64,000 nucleotides of DNA from Streptomyces sp. CA-278952 (GTDB lineage Bacteria; Actinomycetota; Actinomycetes; Streptomycetales; Streptomycetaceae). Below are positions 9,845 to 19,292 of the stretch, one piece after another. The stretch is from contig NZ_CP112880.1 of NCBI RefSeq assembly GCF_028747205.1, forward strand, positions 2,108,001 to 2,172,000, given 5' to 3'. Positions within the stretch are counted from its first letter, which is position 1. Each line of letters starts with the position of its first letter. Under the pieces are notes generated by a model, which was not told the DNA's origin, did no database searches, and worked only from the letters and a program-made list of their open reading frames with translations. A program made the position numbers and the translations under genes.

Positions 9845-10096
9845 GGGTCCACCCCTGGTTCGCCATGTGGTGAGGTTTGATGGCCGCACACTACAGACGG
9901 TGCCTGCCGCAAGAGAACAGTCCGGATAGCGGTGAGACCTAGTCGAGACCCGGACAGTTACCAAACCGTCCAGTTCCGGGACATCCTCACGTGGGCGGTC
10001 AACAAACCCGGCATCGTGGGGTGTTCGACGGAGGGTGACCAGGACCCCGCGGGCCCCGCATGTTTCGGACGGAAGCCCGGGTCCCGCCCGGAGCAG

Positions 10097-10924
10097 TCAG
10101 CGGGGCTGGGGCGGGTAGCCGTATCCGGGGGCGGCGAGGGGCGGCGGACCGGCGGGGGCGTGGGCCTCGCGGTCGTAGAAGGGGCGGGCGTTCGCGCGCA
10201 GCCACATGCCGACCGGGTCGTACTCGTCGGACAGGGCGACGGTGGAGACGGGCAGCCCCTCGGGGACCGCGCCGACCGACTGCCGCATCATCTCCCGCAC
10301 CGCTGCGACGGAGGCGCGGCCGGTGTCGTAGAGGTCCAGGCCGATCGCGAGATACGGGACGCCGACCGCGGGGTGCACCCAGGCGCGGCGCAGGGAGCGG
10401 ATCGCGGGGGTGCGGTGGGCGTTCTGGGTGAGCAGGGCGTAGAACTGCGGGAGTTCGATGGCGGGGTCGGAGAGCCGGAGCGGTCCGGCGGGCAGCCGGT
10501 CCAGGCCGGTGGCGATGCGCCGCAGGTCGAGCCAGGGAATGCCGACGCCGCCGCCGGGGGCGTGCGGATTGAGCCAGATGCCCCAGCGGTCGGGGAACAG
10601 GGCGCGGGCGATGTCGCGTCCGGTGACCAGCTCGTGGGCCCGGTTCCAGCCACTGGCGGAGAGCTCCTGGGCGGAGGTGACGCAGGGGGCGTAGCCCAGG
10701 CCGTCGATCTCCATGTTCCCGTACTGGGCGTCCGGTGAGCCGGCCGTGCCGTGCCAGAGGAGCATCCGGACCCGGCCCTCGGCGACCGCTGCGAGCAGCG
10801 CCTCGTAGGCGTCGTAACGCCCCGGGGTCACCTGGCGCAGCAGGTGCTCGACCTTCCCCGAGGCACTCGACTCCGCCCGATCGGGGAAGGCCCCACTGGC
10901 CGCCGCGGTGCCTGACGCACTCAC
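10097..10924 (-). CDS. SseB family protein
   Basis: The 275-residue protein contains an SseB-like N-terminal domain (about residues 40-150, with RMLLWHG, the cysteine in GYAPCVTSAQEL and a GVGIPWLDL turn). An SseB C-terminal domain follows (about 155-250, with AWVHPAVGVPYLAIGLDLYD). Escherichia coli SseB was named for enhanced serine sensitivity; the biochemical role is unknown. A proline-rich tail ends the protein. A second SseB-like gene lies 182 bp upstream on the same strand, so this may be a duplicated pair near the serine/glycine genes. Confidence 0.75.
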   Translation of the reverse strand: MSASGTAAASGAFPDRAESSASGKVEHLLRQVTPGRYDAYEALLAAVAEGRVRMLLWHGTAGSPDAQYGNMEIDGLGYAPCVTSAQELSASGWNRAHELVTGRDIARALFPDRWGIWLNPHAPGGGVGIPWLDLRRIATGLDRLPAGPLRLSDPAIELPQFYALLTQNAHRTPAIRSLRRAWVHPAVGVPYLAIGLDLYDTGRASVAAVREMMRQSVGAVPEGLPVSTVALSDEYDPVGMWLRANARPFYDREAHAPAGPPPLAAPGYGYPPQPR

Positions 10925-11106
10925 CCTGGGTTCCGCCCCTCGTCGATCCGTCGCGTGTCGATCCGTCGCGTTCGCGCCACCGCTCCCGGGCGCACGGGAT
11001 CGACCACGCCATCAAACCAGCTTATGCGCCGATTCCGGCACCGACTTGACGCCCTGGTCCGGCGGTGCCGGGTCCCTCTGCCGTCAGCGGTCCTCACGGC
11101 GGTGGG

Positions 11107-11877
11107 TCAGTGGCCCTCGCGCCGGTAGAACGGGCGCACCTTCTCCCGCATCCAGTCGCCGACGAGGTCCTCCGCCACGTCGAGAAGGACCAGGTTGACC
11201 GGCCAGGGCACCTGGACCCGGCCGAGCGCGCGGCCGATGGCGTCCATGGGCGCGCTCTGTCCCGCGCCGTCCCAGGTGGCGAACTCGACGCCGACGAAGA
11301 GGACGGGGTCGCCGCCCTCGATGCTGGCCAGCGCCCGGCGTGCGGTGCTCACCACTCCGGTGGCCTCGAACTCCTCGGACACCGCGGTGAGGAAGTCGAC
11401 CGGGTCGTGCTGCCAGTCCGGCTCGAACAGCCGGACCCGGCCGCCGGTGGCGGGCCCGTCCAGGGCGGTGCGGCCGGCCCGGCAGAGCTCGGCGACGGCG
11501 GGCGGCGGAAGCGGTATGCCGACCGCGCCGCCCGGATTCACGGCGATGCCGACCTGGGGGGGCAGGCCCCGGGCGAAGTCGCGGGCGGGCGCGACGGTGA
11601 AGGACATGTGGCCGCCGACGCAGCTGAGGAACTGGGCCTCGGAGCTGAAGACGGGGACGAAGGCCGCGCCGTCGATCTCCATCATCGGCAGGTCGAGGTC
11701 CGCGCTGGCGGGGGTGCCGCCGTTCGGCAGCGGCACCCAGACGGAGCTGCGGCCGAGCACCTCGACGAGGCGGCCGCCCGCGTCGGGGACGCCGAGCGAG
11801 GCCGTCAGCACCTCTTCGAGCTCGTTGGCGGGCCACCCCTGCTGGGGGTGTGCCGGTGCGGGTGCCGGAATGTCCAC
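11107..11877 (-). CDS. SseB family protein
   Basis: The 256-residue protein has the same two-part architecture as its neighbour. The N-terminal SseB domain contains SVWVPLPNGG, a MEIDGAAFVPVFSS strand and GIAVNPGGAVGIPLPP. The C-terminal domain contains VLFVGVEFATWDG and ends in MREKVRPFYRREGH, which parallels the RANARPFYDREAH end of the downstream gene. The matching tails support common ancestry. Function is not known; it probably acts in the cytoplasm. Confidence 0.75.
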   Translation of the reverse strand: MDIPAPAPAHPQQGWPANELEEVLTASLGVPDAGGRLVEVLGRSSVWVPLPNGGTPASADLDLPMMEIDGAAFVPVFSSEAQFLSCVGGHMSFTVAPARDFARGLPPQVGIAVNPGGAVGIPLPPPAVAELCRAGRTALDGPATGGRVRLFEPDWQHDPVDFLTAVSEEFEATGVVSTARRALASIEGGDPVLFVGVEFATWDGAGQSAPMDAIGRALGRVQVPWPVNLVLLDVAEDLVGDWMREKVRPFYRREGH

Positions 11878-11947
11878 TGCCTCTGTGCCCTCTCTCCACC
11901 GCCTCGGCCGCGCCCGGCGGCCTCTGCTCCGGCCAGCACCTTAACCG

Positions 11948-12640
11948 TCAGCGGGCGGTGGAGGCCGCGGCGGCCGTGAAGGAGATCCGGTCGAGCGCTC
12001 CTGCGGCCTCGCGGTCCAGCAGCACCGCGGAGGTGCAGCCGGCGGGCAGCAGCCCCTGTTCGGTGTCGCGGAGCAGCCGGGCGACCGCGTGCCGGTGGCG
12101 GGCGAAGGCGTAGCCGGAGACGCCGCGCCCACGCTCGCGCTGCCCCTGCCGCGCCACCTCGGGCGTCACGTCGAGCAGGACCAGATGGAGGGTGCGGCCC
12201 CGGCTCACGGCGTGCCGGGCGAGCCAGCGGCGTACCCAGGTCTGGGTGCCGCAGTCGTGCACGACGACGGATTCACCGGAGCGCAGGGCGCTCCAGAGGC
12301 CGAGGTAGTGCGCGGCGCGGACCAGGGGGCGGTAGAGGGCGTAGGGCAGTAAGCGGGGCAGGGCGGCGGCCCAGCTGTCGCGGGTGTTCTGGGAGTCGAT
12401 CGCGCGGCCCTGCGCGGCCCGCCGGATGAGGGTCGACTTCCCGCTGCCGGGGAGTCCGGAGACCACGACGACGTCACCGGCGGTGAGGTCGAGGCTGTAC
12501 GGGCCGCAGGCGGTGCGCCCGCGCAGGTCGCGTACCACCGGCGCGCCCTGCGTCAGCAGCTCCCGCGCGGGAGCTCCGGGCTGTGCGGGCATCGCGCCGT
12601 GCGCGACCCCCGCGGTCGGTGCCGACCGCTGCAACGTCAT
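11948..12640 (-). CDS. AAA-type P-loop ATPase/kinase
   Basis: The 230-residue protein has a Walker A motif GLPGSGKST near residue 62, a hydrophobic strand ending in VVVHDCGTQTW (candidate Walker B region), and an Arg-rich segment QRERGRGVSGYAFARHRHA typical of small zeta-toxin/AAA_33-like kinases. The role is unknown; a nucleotide-dependent kinase or small-molecule phosphotransferase is plausible. The ATG at MTLQRSAP follows an AGGGGGA ribosome site. A plausible promoter lies about 45 bp upstream, back to back with the glycine riboswitch region. Confidence 0.65.
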   Translation of the reverse strand: MTLQRSAPTAGVAHGAMPAQPGAPARELLTQGAPVVRDLRGRTACGPYSLDLTAGDVVVVSGLPGSGKSTLIRRAAQGRAIDSQNTRDSWAAALPRLLPYALYRPLVRAAHYLGLWSALRSGESVVVHDCGTQTWVRRWLARHAVSRGRTLHLVLLDVTPEVARQGQRERGRGVSGYAFARHRHAVARLLRDTEQGLLPAGCTSAVLLDREAAGALDRISFTAAAASTAR

Positions 12641-12682
12641 CGCCCATCCCCCTGCCGTCGTGTCCCCCACGCCTGCCCCTGA

Positions 12683-12710
12683 AGTGTAAAGAAAAGGCAA
12701 TGCGGCACAA
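12683..12710 (-). promoter_or_regulatory. putative promoter of the AAA ATPase gene
   Basis: Read on the minus strand, TTGTGC and TACACT boxes are separated by 16 bp within an unusually AT-rich patch. The predicted start of transcription would give a leader of about 35 bases ahead of the ATPase start codon, which is a reasonable distance. Evidence is box similarity only. Confidence 0.35.
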
Positions 12711-12822
12711 GCGGCCCGCGGCCTGTCGTCGCCGTCTTCACCTGCGCGGGGGCCGGACCCCCCCACTCTCCCGCAATGCATGCGATGATGACCCCGCCAA
12801 CTGCATACCGGCCGTTCGAATC

Positions 12823-13053
12823 CGCGCGGGAGAGTTCCGGCCACAGTGTGAGCCGGGCGCCGAAGGAGCAAGATCCTCCCTTGAATCTCTCAGGCCCCGT
12901 ACCGCGTGGATGAGGCAGATCTGAAAAGCGAGCCGTTCCGCGGCTCCACCCAAGGTGCAAGCCGAGCCCCCTGATCCGGGGCGCCCTCCAGGGGCATACC
13001 CCGTCGGGGGCTATCGGCGAACCTCTCAGGTTCCGATGACAGATGGGGAGGAT
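12823..13053 (+). promoter_or_regulatory. tandem glycine riboswitch upstream of gcvT
   Basis: Two consecutive aptamer-like elements are visible. The first has GCGGGAGAG, GCGCCGAAGGAGCAA, ATCTCTCAGGC and a closing GGCAGATCTGAAAAGCG. The second repeats the core as CACCCAAGGTGCAAGCCG, AACCTCTCAGGTTCCGATGAC and AGATGGGGAGGA. The CTCTCAGG and GAAGGAGCAA boxes are hallmarks of glycine riboswitches, which commonly occur in tandem and control gcv genes. The element ends about 35 bases before gcvT, so glycine binding probably switches on expression of the cleavage-system operon. Confidence 0.9.
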
Positions 13054-13087
13054 TCGTCCTGACGTCGTCATGCCCTGGAGCCGTTCC

Positions 13088-14203
13088 ATGAGCACTGCCC
13101 CCCGTCTTACCGCCCTCGACGCATCGCACCGCTCGCTCGGCGCCACCATGACCGACTTCGCGGGCTGGGACATGCCCCTGCGGTACGCCAGTGAGCGCGA
13201 CGAGCACAACGCCGTGCGCACCCGGGCCGGTCTCTTCGACCTGTCGCACATGGGCGAGATCACCGTCACCGGGCCCGAGGCCGCTGCCTTCCTGAGCTAC
13301 GCGCTGGTGGGCAACATCGCCACCGTCGGCAACGGCCGGGCCCGCTACACGATGATCGTCCAGGAGGACGGCGGGATCGTGGACGACCTGATCGTCTACC
13401 GCCTGGGCGAGGCCGAATACATGGTCGTCGCCAACGCGGGCAACGCGCAGATCGTGCTCGACGCGCTGACCGCCCGGGCCGGGGGCTTCGACGCCGAGGT
13501 GCGCGACGACCGGGACGCGTACGCGCTGCTCGCGGTCCAGGGTCCGGAATCGCCCGCCATCATGAAGGCCGTCACCGACGCCGACCTGGACGGGCTGAAG
13601 TACTACGCGGGCCTGCCGGGCACGGTCGCCGGGGTCCCGGCGCTCATCGCCCGTACCGGCTACACCGGCGAGGACGGCTTTGAACTCTTCGTCGCGCCCG
13701 AGCACGCCGAGCAGCTGTGGCGGGCGCTGACCGAGGCCGGCTCCCCGCACGGCCTGATCCCCTGCGGGCTCTCCTGCCGGGACACGCTGCGCCTGGAGGC
13801 GGGCATGCCGCTGTACGGGCACGAGCTGACGACCGCGCTCACCCCGTTCGACGCGGGCCTGGGCCGGGTCGTGAAGTTCGAGAAGGAGGGCGACTTCGTC
13901 GGGCGCGAGGCCCTGACCGCCGCCGCCGAGCGCGCCGAGACCGCCCCGCCGCGCAAGCTGGTGGGCCTGATCGCCGAGGGCCGCCGGGTCCCGCGCGCCG
14001 GTTTCCCGGTCGTGGCCGACGGCAAGGTGATCGGCGAGGTCACCTCCGGCGCCCCGTCCCCGACCCTGGGCAAGCCGATCGCCATGGCGTACGTGGACGC
14101 GGCCTTCGCCGCCCCGGGCACCGAGGGCGTGGGCGTGGACATCCGGGGCACGCACGAGCCGTACGAGGTCGTCGCGCTGCCGTTCTACAAGCGCCAGAAG
14201 TGA
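13088..14203 (+). CDS. gcvT: glycine cleavage system aminomethyltransferase (T protein)
   Basis: The 371-residue protein starts with the family-typical LTALDASHRSLGATMTDFAGWDMPLRY and has the folate-binding core with HMGEITVTGPEAAAFL and the catalytic-site ARTGYTGEDGFELF segment. A C-terminal GCV_T_C domain is present. With the H, P and L proteins it splits glycine, passing the methylene carbon to tetrahydrofolate. The ATG at MSTAPRL is preferred because it lies just after a TGGAG site and matches the usual N-terminus. It is controlled by the tandem riboswitch directly upstream. Confidence 0.96.
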   Translation: MSTAPRLTALDASHRSLGATMTDFAGWDMPLRYASERDEHNAVRTRAGLFDLSHMGEITVTGPEAAAFLSYALVGNIATVGNGRARYTMIVQEDGGIVDDLIVYRLGEAEYMVVANAGNAQIVLDALTARAGGFDAEVRDDRDAYALLAVQGPESPAIMKAVTDADLDGLKYYAGLPGTVAGVPALIARTGYTGEDGFELFVAPEHAEQLWRALTEAGSPHGLIPCGLSCRDTLRLEAGMPLYGHELTTALTPFDAGLGRVVKFEKEGDFVGREALTAAAERAETAPPRKLVGLIAEGRRVPRAGFPVVADGKVIGEVTSGAPSPTLGKPIAMAYVDAAFAAPGTEGVGVDIRGTHEPYEVVALPFYKRQK

Positions 14204-14333
14204 TCTCCCGGAAGGACCGGGACTCCCGGGCCCTTCCGGCCGCGCGCAGACGTCACGGAAGTGACGTACCTCCGTCTCACACCGTAAGACCACCGTTCAT
14301 CAGCACTCCCCCGCGTACAGGAGAATTCAGGTC

Positions 14334-14711
14334 ATGAGCAACCCCCAGCAGCTGCGGTACAGCAAGGAGCACGAGTGGCTGTCGGCCCTCGAGGACGGCG
14401 TGGCCACCATCGGCATCACGGAGTACGCGGCCAACGCGCTCGGTGACGTCGTCTTCGCCCAGCTCCCGGAGGTCGGCGACACGGTGACCGCGGGCGAGAC
14501 CTGCGGCGAACTGGAGTCGACCAAGTCCGTCAGCGATCTGTACTCGCCGGTGACCGGTGAGGTGACGGCGGCCAACCAGGACGTCGTGGACGACCCCTCG
14601 CTGGTGAACTCCGCTCCCTTCGAGGGCGGCTGGCTGTTCAAGGTGCGCGTCGCGGAGGAGCCGGCCGACCTGCTCTCCGCCGACGAGTACACCGCGTTCT
14701 CCGGCAACTGA
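14334..14711 (+). CDS. gcvH: glycine cleavage system H protein
   Basis: The 125-residue protein is a lipoyl-domain carrier: the attachment motif [20 protein letters not shown] contains the lysine that is lipoylated, and the protein begins with [10 protein letters not shown]. It shuttles the aminomethyl group between the P and T proteins. It follows gcvT with a 130-bp gap and precedes glyA by 19 bp. The P-protein gene is not in the window. Confidence 0.96.
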   Translation: MSNPQQLRYSKEHEWLSALEDGVATIGITEYAANALGDVVFAQLPEVGDTVTAGETCGELESTKSVSDLYSPVTGEVTAANQDVVDDPSLVNSAPFEGGWLFKVRVAEEPADLLSADEYTAFSGN

Positions 14712-14730
14712 GACCTTAAGGGACCCCCTG

Positions 14731-15990
14731 ATGTCGCTTCTGAACTCCTCCCTCCACGAGCTGGACCCGGACGTCGCCGCCGCCGTCGACGCCGAGCTCC
14801 ACCGTCAGCAGTCCACCCTCGAAATGATCGCCTCGGAGAACTTCGCTCCGGTCGCCGTCATGGAGGCACAGGGCTCCGTCCTCACCAACAAGTACGCCGA
14901 GGGCTACCCGGGCCGCCGCTACTACGGCGGCTGTGAGCACGTCGACGTCGTCGAGCAGATCGCGATCGACCGGATCAAGGCCCTGTTCGGTGCCGAGGCC
15001 GCGAACGTGCAGCCGCACTCCGGCGCCCAGGCGAACGCCGCCGCGATGTTCGCGCTGCTGAAGCCGGGCGACACGATCATGGGCCTGAACCTGGCCCACG
15101 GCGGTCACCTGACCCACGGCATGAAGATCAACTTCTCCGGCAAGCTCTACAACGTGGTCCCGTACCACGTCGACGAGAGCGGCACCGTGGACATGGAGGA
15201 GGTCGAGCGCCTCGCCAAGGAGTCCCAGCCGAAGCTCATCGTGGCCGGCTGGTCCGCCTACCCGCGCCAGCTGGACTTCGCCGCCTTCCGCCGCATCGCG
15301 GACGAGGTCGGCGCCTACCTGATGGTCGACATGGCGCACTTCGCGGGCCTGGTCGCGGCCGGTCTGCACCCCAACCCGGTGCCGCACGCCCATGTCGTCA
15401 CCACCACCACGCACAAGACCCTCGGCGGTCCGCGCGGCGGCGTGATCCTCTCCACCCAGGAGCTCGCCAAGAAGATCAACTCCGCGGTCTTCCCGGGTCA
15501 GCAGGGCGGCCCGCTGGAGCACGTGATCGCGGCCAAGGCGGTCTCGTTCAAGATCGCGGCGGGCGAGGAGTTCAAGGAGCGCCAGCAGCGCACCCTGGAC
15601 GGCGCGCGGATCCTGGCCGAGCGCCTGGTCCAGCCGGACGTCACCGAGGTGGGCGTATCCGTCCTCTCCGGCGGCACGGACGTGCACCTGGTCCTGGTCG
15701 ACCTGCGCGACTCGGAGCTGGACGGCCAGCAGGCCGAGGACCGGCTCCACGAGCTGGGCATCACGGTCAACCGGAACGCCATCCCGAACGACCCGCGTCC
15801 CCCGATGGTCACCTCGGGCCTGCGGATCGGCACCCCGGCGCTGGCCACCCGCGGCTTCGGCGTGGAGGACTTCACGGAGGTCGCGGAGATCATCGCCGCC
15901 GCCCTCAAGCCGTCCTACGACGCGGACGACCTCAAGGCCCGCGTGGTCGCGCTGGCCGAGAAGTTCCCGCTGTACCCCGGCCTGAAGTAA
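14731..15990 (+). CDS. glyA: serine hydroxymethyltransferase
   Basis: The 419-residue PLP enzyme has the [28 protein letters not shown] active-site start, the [15 protein letters not shown] segment with the PLP lysine, and a normal SHMT length. It interconverts serine and glycine with tetrahydrofolate. Clustered with gcvT, gcvH and sdaA behind a glycine riboswitch, it forms a glycine-to-serine-to-pyruvate disposal route. A strong hairpin follows the stop codon. Confidence 0.97.
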   Translation: MSLLNSSLHELDPDVAAAVDAELHRQQSTLEMIASENFAPVAVMEAQGSVLTNKYAEGYPGRRYYGGCEHVDVVEQIAIDRIKALFGAEAANVQPHSGAQANAAAMFALLKPGDTIMGLNLAHGGHLTHGMKINFSGKLYNVVPYHVDESGTVDMEEVERLAKESQPKLIVAGWSAYPRQLDFAAFRRIADEVGAYLMVDMAHFAGLVAAGLHPNPVPHAHVVTTTTHKTLGGPRGGVILSTQELAKKINSAVFPGQQGGPLEHVIAAKAVSFKIAAGEEFKERQQRTLDGARILAERLVQPDVTEVGVSVLSGGTDVHLVLVDLRDSELDGQQAEDRLHELGITVNRNAIPNDPRPPMVTSGLRIGTPALATRGFGVEDFTEVAEIIAAALKPSYDADDLKARVVALAEKFPLYPGLK

Positions 15991-16019
15991 CGCCTGGCCT
16001 GCGGTTCTGCACGTTCGGA

Positions 16020-16061
16020 CGGGGCACCGCGCACACTGAGGAGAGTGAGCGCGGTGCCCCG
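16020..16061 (+). terminator. hairpin terminator after glyA
   Basis: A perfect 13-bp inverted repeat (arms CGGGGCACCGCGC and its complement) encloses a 16-base loop that itself contains a short CACT/AGTG pairing. It begins 30 bases after the glyA stop. There is no long U tract, as is usual for Streptomyces terminators. Confidence 0.75.
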
Positions 16062-16092
16062 ACCCGTGTCCCCCGCTCCACCTTTTGCCTTT

Positions 16093-16146
16093 CTTGACCC
16101 GCTTGACCTGCTTGACCTGCTTGACCCGTTCGACCTGCTTGACCCG
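16093..16146. repeat. six tandem 9-bp repeats ahead of sdaA
   Basis: Six consecutive copies of a 9-mer close to CTTGACCTG (variants CTTGACCCG and TTCGACCTG) lie between the glyA terminator and sdaA. Five of the six units contain TTGACC, a -35-like hexamer. The array ends about 100 bases before the sdaA start codon. Whether it affects transcription or is a passive microsatellite is not known. Confidence 0.85.
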
Positions 16147-16156
16147 CGGGCCACAC

Positions 16157-16204
16157 CCCGGCCCGTTCCCGCACCACTCACCACCCGGCCCGTTCCCGCA
16201 CCAC
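16157..16204. repeat. 21-bp direct repeat ahead of sdaA
   Basis: The sequence CCCGGCCCGTTCCCGCACCAC occurs twice in direct orientation with starts 27 bp apart, immediately after the 9-mer array and ending about 40 bases before the sdaA start. It may be a regulator binding site or the product of slippage. No family of binding sites was recognised. Confidence 0.7.
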
Positions 16205-16246
16205 CCAGGCAGACAACGGCGTCTTCCAACCCCAAGGAGTACTCCC

Positions 16247-17632
16247 GTGGCCATCTCGGTCTTCGACCTCTTCTCGGTCGGCATCGGCCCGTCCAGCTCC
16301 CACACGGTGGGCCCGATGCGCGCCGCCCGGATGTTCGCGCGCCGCCTCAAGAACGAGGGCCTGCTCGCGCACACCGCCTCGATACGGGCCGAGCTGTACG
16401 GTTCCCTCGGCGCGACCGGCCACGGGCACGGCACGCCCAAGGCGGTGCTGCTCGGCCTGGAGGGCGAGTCGCCCCAGACCGTGGACGTGGAGTCCGCCGA
16501 CGGCCGGGTCGAGGAGATCCGCGGCAGCGGCAGGATCAACCTGCTGGGCATGCACGAGATCCCGTTCGACTTCGACGCGGACCTGGTCCTGCACCGCCGC
16601 AAGGCACTCCCGTACCACGCCAACGGCATGACGATCCTCGCGTACGACGCCGAGGGCGCCCCTGTCCTGGAGAAGACCTACTACTCGGTCGGCGGCGGCT
16701 TCGTCGTCGACGAGGACGCGGTGGCCGGGGAGAATCCGATCGTCCCGGAGGACACGGTCCTCAAGCACCCCTTCCGCACCGGCGACGAACTGCTGCGGCT
16801 CTCCGGGGAGACCGGTCTCTCGATCTCCTCGATGATGCTGGAGAACGAGCTGGCCTGGCGCACCGAGGCGGAGATCCGCTCCGGGCTGCTGGACATCTGG
16901 CGCGTCATGCAGGCCTGCGTCTCGCGCGGCATGTCCCGCGAGGGCATCCTCCCCGGCGGCCTCAAGGTCCGCCGCCGCGCCGCGAACTCGGCCCGCCAGC
17001 TGCGCGCCGAGGGCGACCCGCAGGCCCACGCGATGGAGTGGATCACTCTGTACGCGATGGCGGTCAACGAGGAGAACGCGGCGGGCGGCCGCGTGGTCAC
17101 CGCCCCCACCAACGGCGCGGCGGGCATCATCCCCGCCGTTCTGCACTACTACATGAACTTCGCGGCCGGCGGCTGCACCGAGACGGAGAAGGAGGACAGC
17201 GTGGTGCGCTTCCTCCTCGCGGCCGGTGCGATCGGCATGCTGTTCAAGGAGAACGCCTCGATCTCCGGCGCCGAGGTCGGCTGCCAGGGCGAGGTCGGCT
17301 CCGCCTGCTCCATGGCGGCCGGAGCCCTGGCCGAGGTCCTCGGCGGCTCCCCCGAGCAGGTGGAGAACGCCGCCGAGATCGGCATGGAGCACAACCTGGG
17401 CCTGACCTGCGACCCGGTCGGCGGCCTCGTCCAGATCCCCTGCATCGAGCGCAACGGCATGGCGGCGGTGAAGGCGGTCACCGCGGCGCGGATGGCGCTG
17501 CGGGGCGACGGCAGCCACAAGGTCTCCCTCGACAAGGTCATCAAGACCATGAAGGAGACCGGGGCCGACATGAGCGTGAAGTACAAGGAGACGGCCCGGG
17601 GCGGGCTGGCGGTCAACATCATCGAGTGCTAG
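16247..17632 (+). CDS. sdaA: L-serine ammonia-lyase (iron-sulfur type)
   Basis: The 461-residue protein has the single-chain SdaA layout: an N-terminal beta domain starting [24 protein letters not shown] and a C-terminal alpha domain. The alpha domain has cysteines in [12 protein letters not shown] and [19 protein letters not shown] that ligate a 4Fe-4S cluster. It deaminates serine to pyruvate and ammonia. The GTG start follows an AAGGAG site with seven-base spacing. It is preceded by unusual tandem repeats and completes the glycine/serine breakdown group. Confidence 0.95.
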   Translation: MAISVFDLFSVGIGPSSSHTVGPMRAARMFARRLKNEGLLAHTASIRAELYGSLGATGHGHGTPKAVLLGLEGESPQTVDVESADGRVEEIRGSGRINLLGMHEIPFDFDADLVLHRRKALPYHANGMTILAYDAEGAPVLEKTYYSVGGGFVVDEDAVAGENPIVPEDTVLKHPFRTGDELLRLSGETGLSISSMMLENELAWRTEAEIRSGLLDIWRVMQACVSRGMSREGILPGGLKVRRRAANSARQLRAEGDPQAHAMEWITLYAMAVNEENAAGGRVVTAPTNGAAGIIPAVLHYYMNFAAGGCTETEKEDSVVRFLLAAGAIGMLFKENASISGAEVGCQGEVGSACSMAAGALAEVLGGSPEQVENAAEIGMEHNLGLTCDPVGGLVQIPCIERNGMAAVKAVTAARMALRGDGSHKVSLDKVIKTMKETGADMSVKYKETARGGLAVNIIEC

Positions 17633-17689
17633 GCGGACGGGCCCTGAGCAGCGCGTTCGTGTCTTTTGCGCTGTCAGGGCCTCCCCCGC

Positions 17690-17956
17690 TCACGCGGCGA
17701 AAAGTCCCTGGAACCTCCCTGGGACAGACAGGAAAGTCCTGGGCTCGCCGTGCCACAGCGCGAGAGCCCTGCGCAGATACAGGACGCAGTCGGCCGACGA
17801 ACCGTCCCCCGCGGCCTCGATGCCCGCCACGACCTCCCGCTCGAAGGCGGTGAGATCCAGCTCGTCCTCCTCGATCCGGATCTCGTAACCCGGCTCCTTG
17901 GTACAGATCCTCCCGCCGAGTCCGATGTCGCCCAGGGAGCGTACGACACGTCCCAC
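17690..17956 (-). pseudogene. SARP/AfsR-type regulator fragment
   Basis: An 88-codon stretch reads like the junction of a SARP DNA-binding domain and its bacterial transcriptional activation domain. A GYEIRIEEDELDLTAFERE segment parallels the GY-L-DELD-FE motif, followed by YLRRALALWHGEP, the typical BTAD helix. Both the HTH half and most of the BTAD domain are missing, so it is probably a remnant of a larger regulator. It sits exactly at the border between the sdaA gene and the anthracycline cluster. An alternative is a coincidental open frame, but the ALALWHGEP match argues against that. Confidence 0.5.
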
Positions 17957-18034
17957 GGGATACCGATAGCGGAGCGACGGTGCCGACCGGCAACGTGACG
18001 GGACCGAGGAACACCGGACGACGGAGGATCCGAC

Positions 18035-19267
18035 GTGGCTGCGCCCCCTCAGTCCCCCCGGGCCACCACACCGGGCCTGGCCCGGTGCGGTGGCTACTGG
18101 CGCTGGTCGGCGAGCGCACAGCTGACCAGACTCCCCATCGCCATGGCGCCCCTCGCCTTCACCTCACTCAGCGTCGCCCTGTCCGGGACCTACGAGCTGG
18201 GCGCCGCCATCGTCGCCACGATCGTGGTGGCCGAAGTGATGTGCGCCGTACCGGTGGGCCGGATGCTGGACCGCTTCGGCCCGGTCCTCGCCCTGCGGGT
18301 CCTGCTCGTCCTGCGGGGGCCGGCCTGTCTGACGGTGCTGTTCGCGCTGTGGCAGGGGGCGCCTTCCGCCGTCTGCCTCGCCCTGGCGGCTCTCGTCGGC
18401 TGCCTGGGGGGCGGCCTGCTCGGCGGACTGCGGGCCCTGCTCACGGACATCGTCGGGCCCGCGCTGCTGACCCGGGCCGTCGCGGTCAACACCATGATGG
18501 TCGACGTGGTCATCGTCGGCGGTCCGCTGCTGGTGGGCCTGCTGGCCACGCTGTCCGCCCTTGGGCCGGTCGTGGCGATGGCTGTCGCCACCGTACTCGC
18601 GGCACCGCTGGTGTACTCCGCGGGTACGAGGGAGGCGAAGCCAGCGGTACGGCCGGCCAGGAGCGGCGCCCTCCTGCTGCCGCTGCTCGGCTGGATCGCC
18701 TGCGCCTTCGCCGTAGGGCACGTGGCGAGCGGGATCGAGGTGGCCGTGCTCCCGATCGCGCAACGGCTGGGCGGCGGAACCGCCGCCGCCACGTTGATCG
18801 TCGGTGTGCTCTGTGTGGCCAGCACCCTGGGCGGGTTCGTCTTCCTGCGCCTCGACCGGAAGGGAACGCCGCGCACGGTCGCGGCCCTGCTTCTCCTCTA
18901 CGGTTCGGGGGCCGCCCTCGTGGTGTGTCTGGGCCACTCCTGGCCCGTCGTCATCGCCGGGACCGTACTCGCCGGTGTCTGCCTCGGCCCTCTGATCAAC
19001 ATGAACTCGCTGCTCGCCGAGGCGATCCTGCCCGAGCACCGGCGGTCGGAGGGGTTCGCCCTCATCAACACGGCGCAGGGTCTGGGCTTCGGTCTCGGCT
19101 CCCTGGCTCTGTCCCTGCTTCCGCTGCCCCTCACCGGCCTGCTCGCCCTGGCCTCGGCCGCACTGGCCGCGCTCGCCGTCCTGCGGGCGCCGGGCCGCTG
19201 TGGAGGCGGCGCCCGGACCGGGCCGTCATCGGCCCCCGGCCACGATCTGTACACCAGTCGGGCTTGA
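18035..19267 (+). CDS. MFS-family transporter
   Basis: The 410-residue protein is strongly hydrophobic with about 12 predicted membrane segments. An MFS-like loop VGRMLDRFGPVLALR occurs after the second or third helix, and a central cytoplasmic break lies near residues 200-215. It resembles drug or metabolite efflux proteins of the major facilitator superfamily. The GTG start follows an ACGGAGGA site. It ends only 25 bp before dnmL on the same strand and could be cotranscribed with the sugar genes, suggesting export of the anthracycline or of a shunt product. That role is inferred from position. Confidence 0.7.
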   Translation: MAAPPQSPRATTPGLARCGGYWRWSASAQLTRLPIAMAPLAFTSLSVALSGTYELGAAIVATIVVAEVMCAVPVGRMLDRFGPVLALRVLLVLRGPACLTVLFALWQGAPSAVCLALAALVGCLGGGLLGGLRALLTDIVGPALLTRAVAVNTMMVDVVIVGGPLLVGLLATLSALGPVVAMAVATVLAAPLVYSAGTREAKPAVRPARSGALLLPLLGWIACAFAVGHVASGIEVAVLPIAQRLGGGTAAATLIVGVLCVASTLGGFVFLRLDRKGTPRTVAALLLLYGSGAALVVCLGHSWPVVIAGTVLAGVCLGPLINMNSLLAEAILPEHRRSEGFALINTAQGLGFGLGSLALSLLPLPLTGLLALASAALAALAVLRAPGRCGGGARTGPSSAPGHDLYTSRA

Positions 19268-19292
19268 GCGGCTCGTCCTAGGCTCCGGCGGC

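Noticed and set aside
16093..16204. Possible CRISPR or minisatellite array before sdaA
   Set aside because: Units are 9 bp and contiguous, with no spacers or cas genes; it is a simple tandem repeat.
17633..19292. Search for tRNA, att sites or transposase marking horizontal insertion of the cluster
   Set aside because: No tRNA, direct att-like repeat or transposase could be seen at either border, so mobility cannot be claimed from this window.
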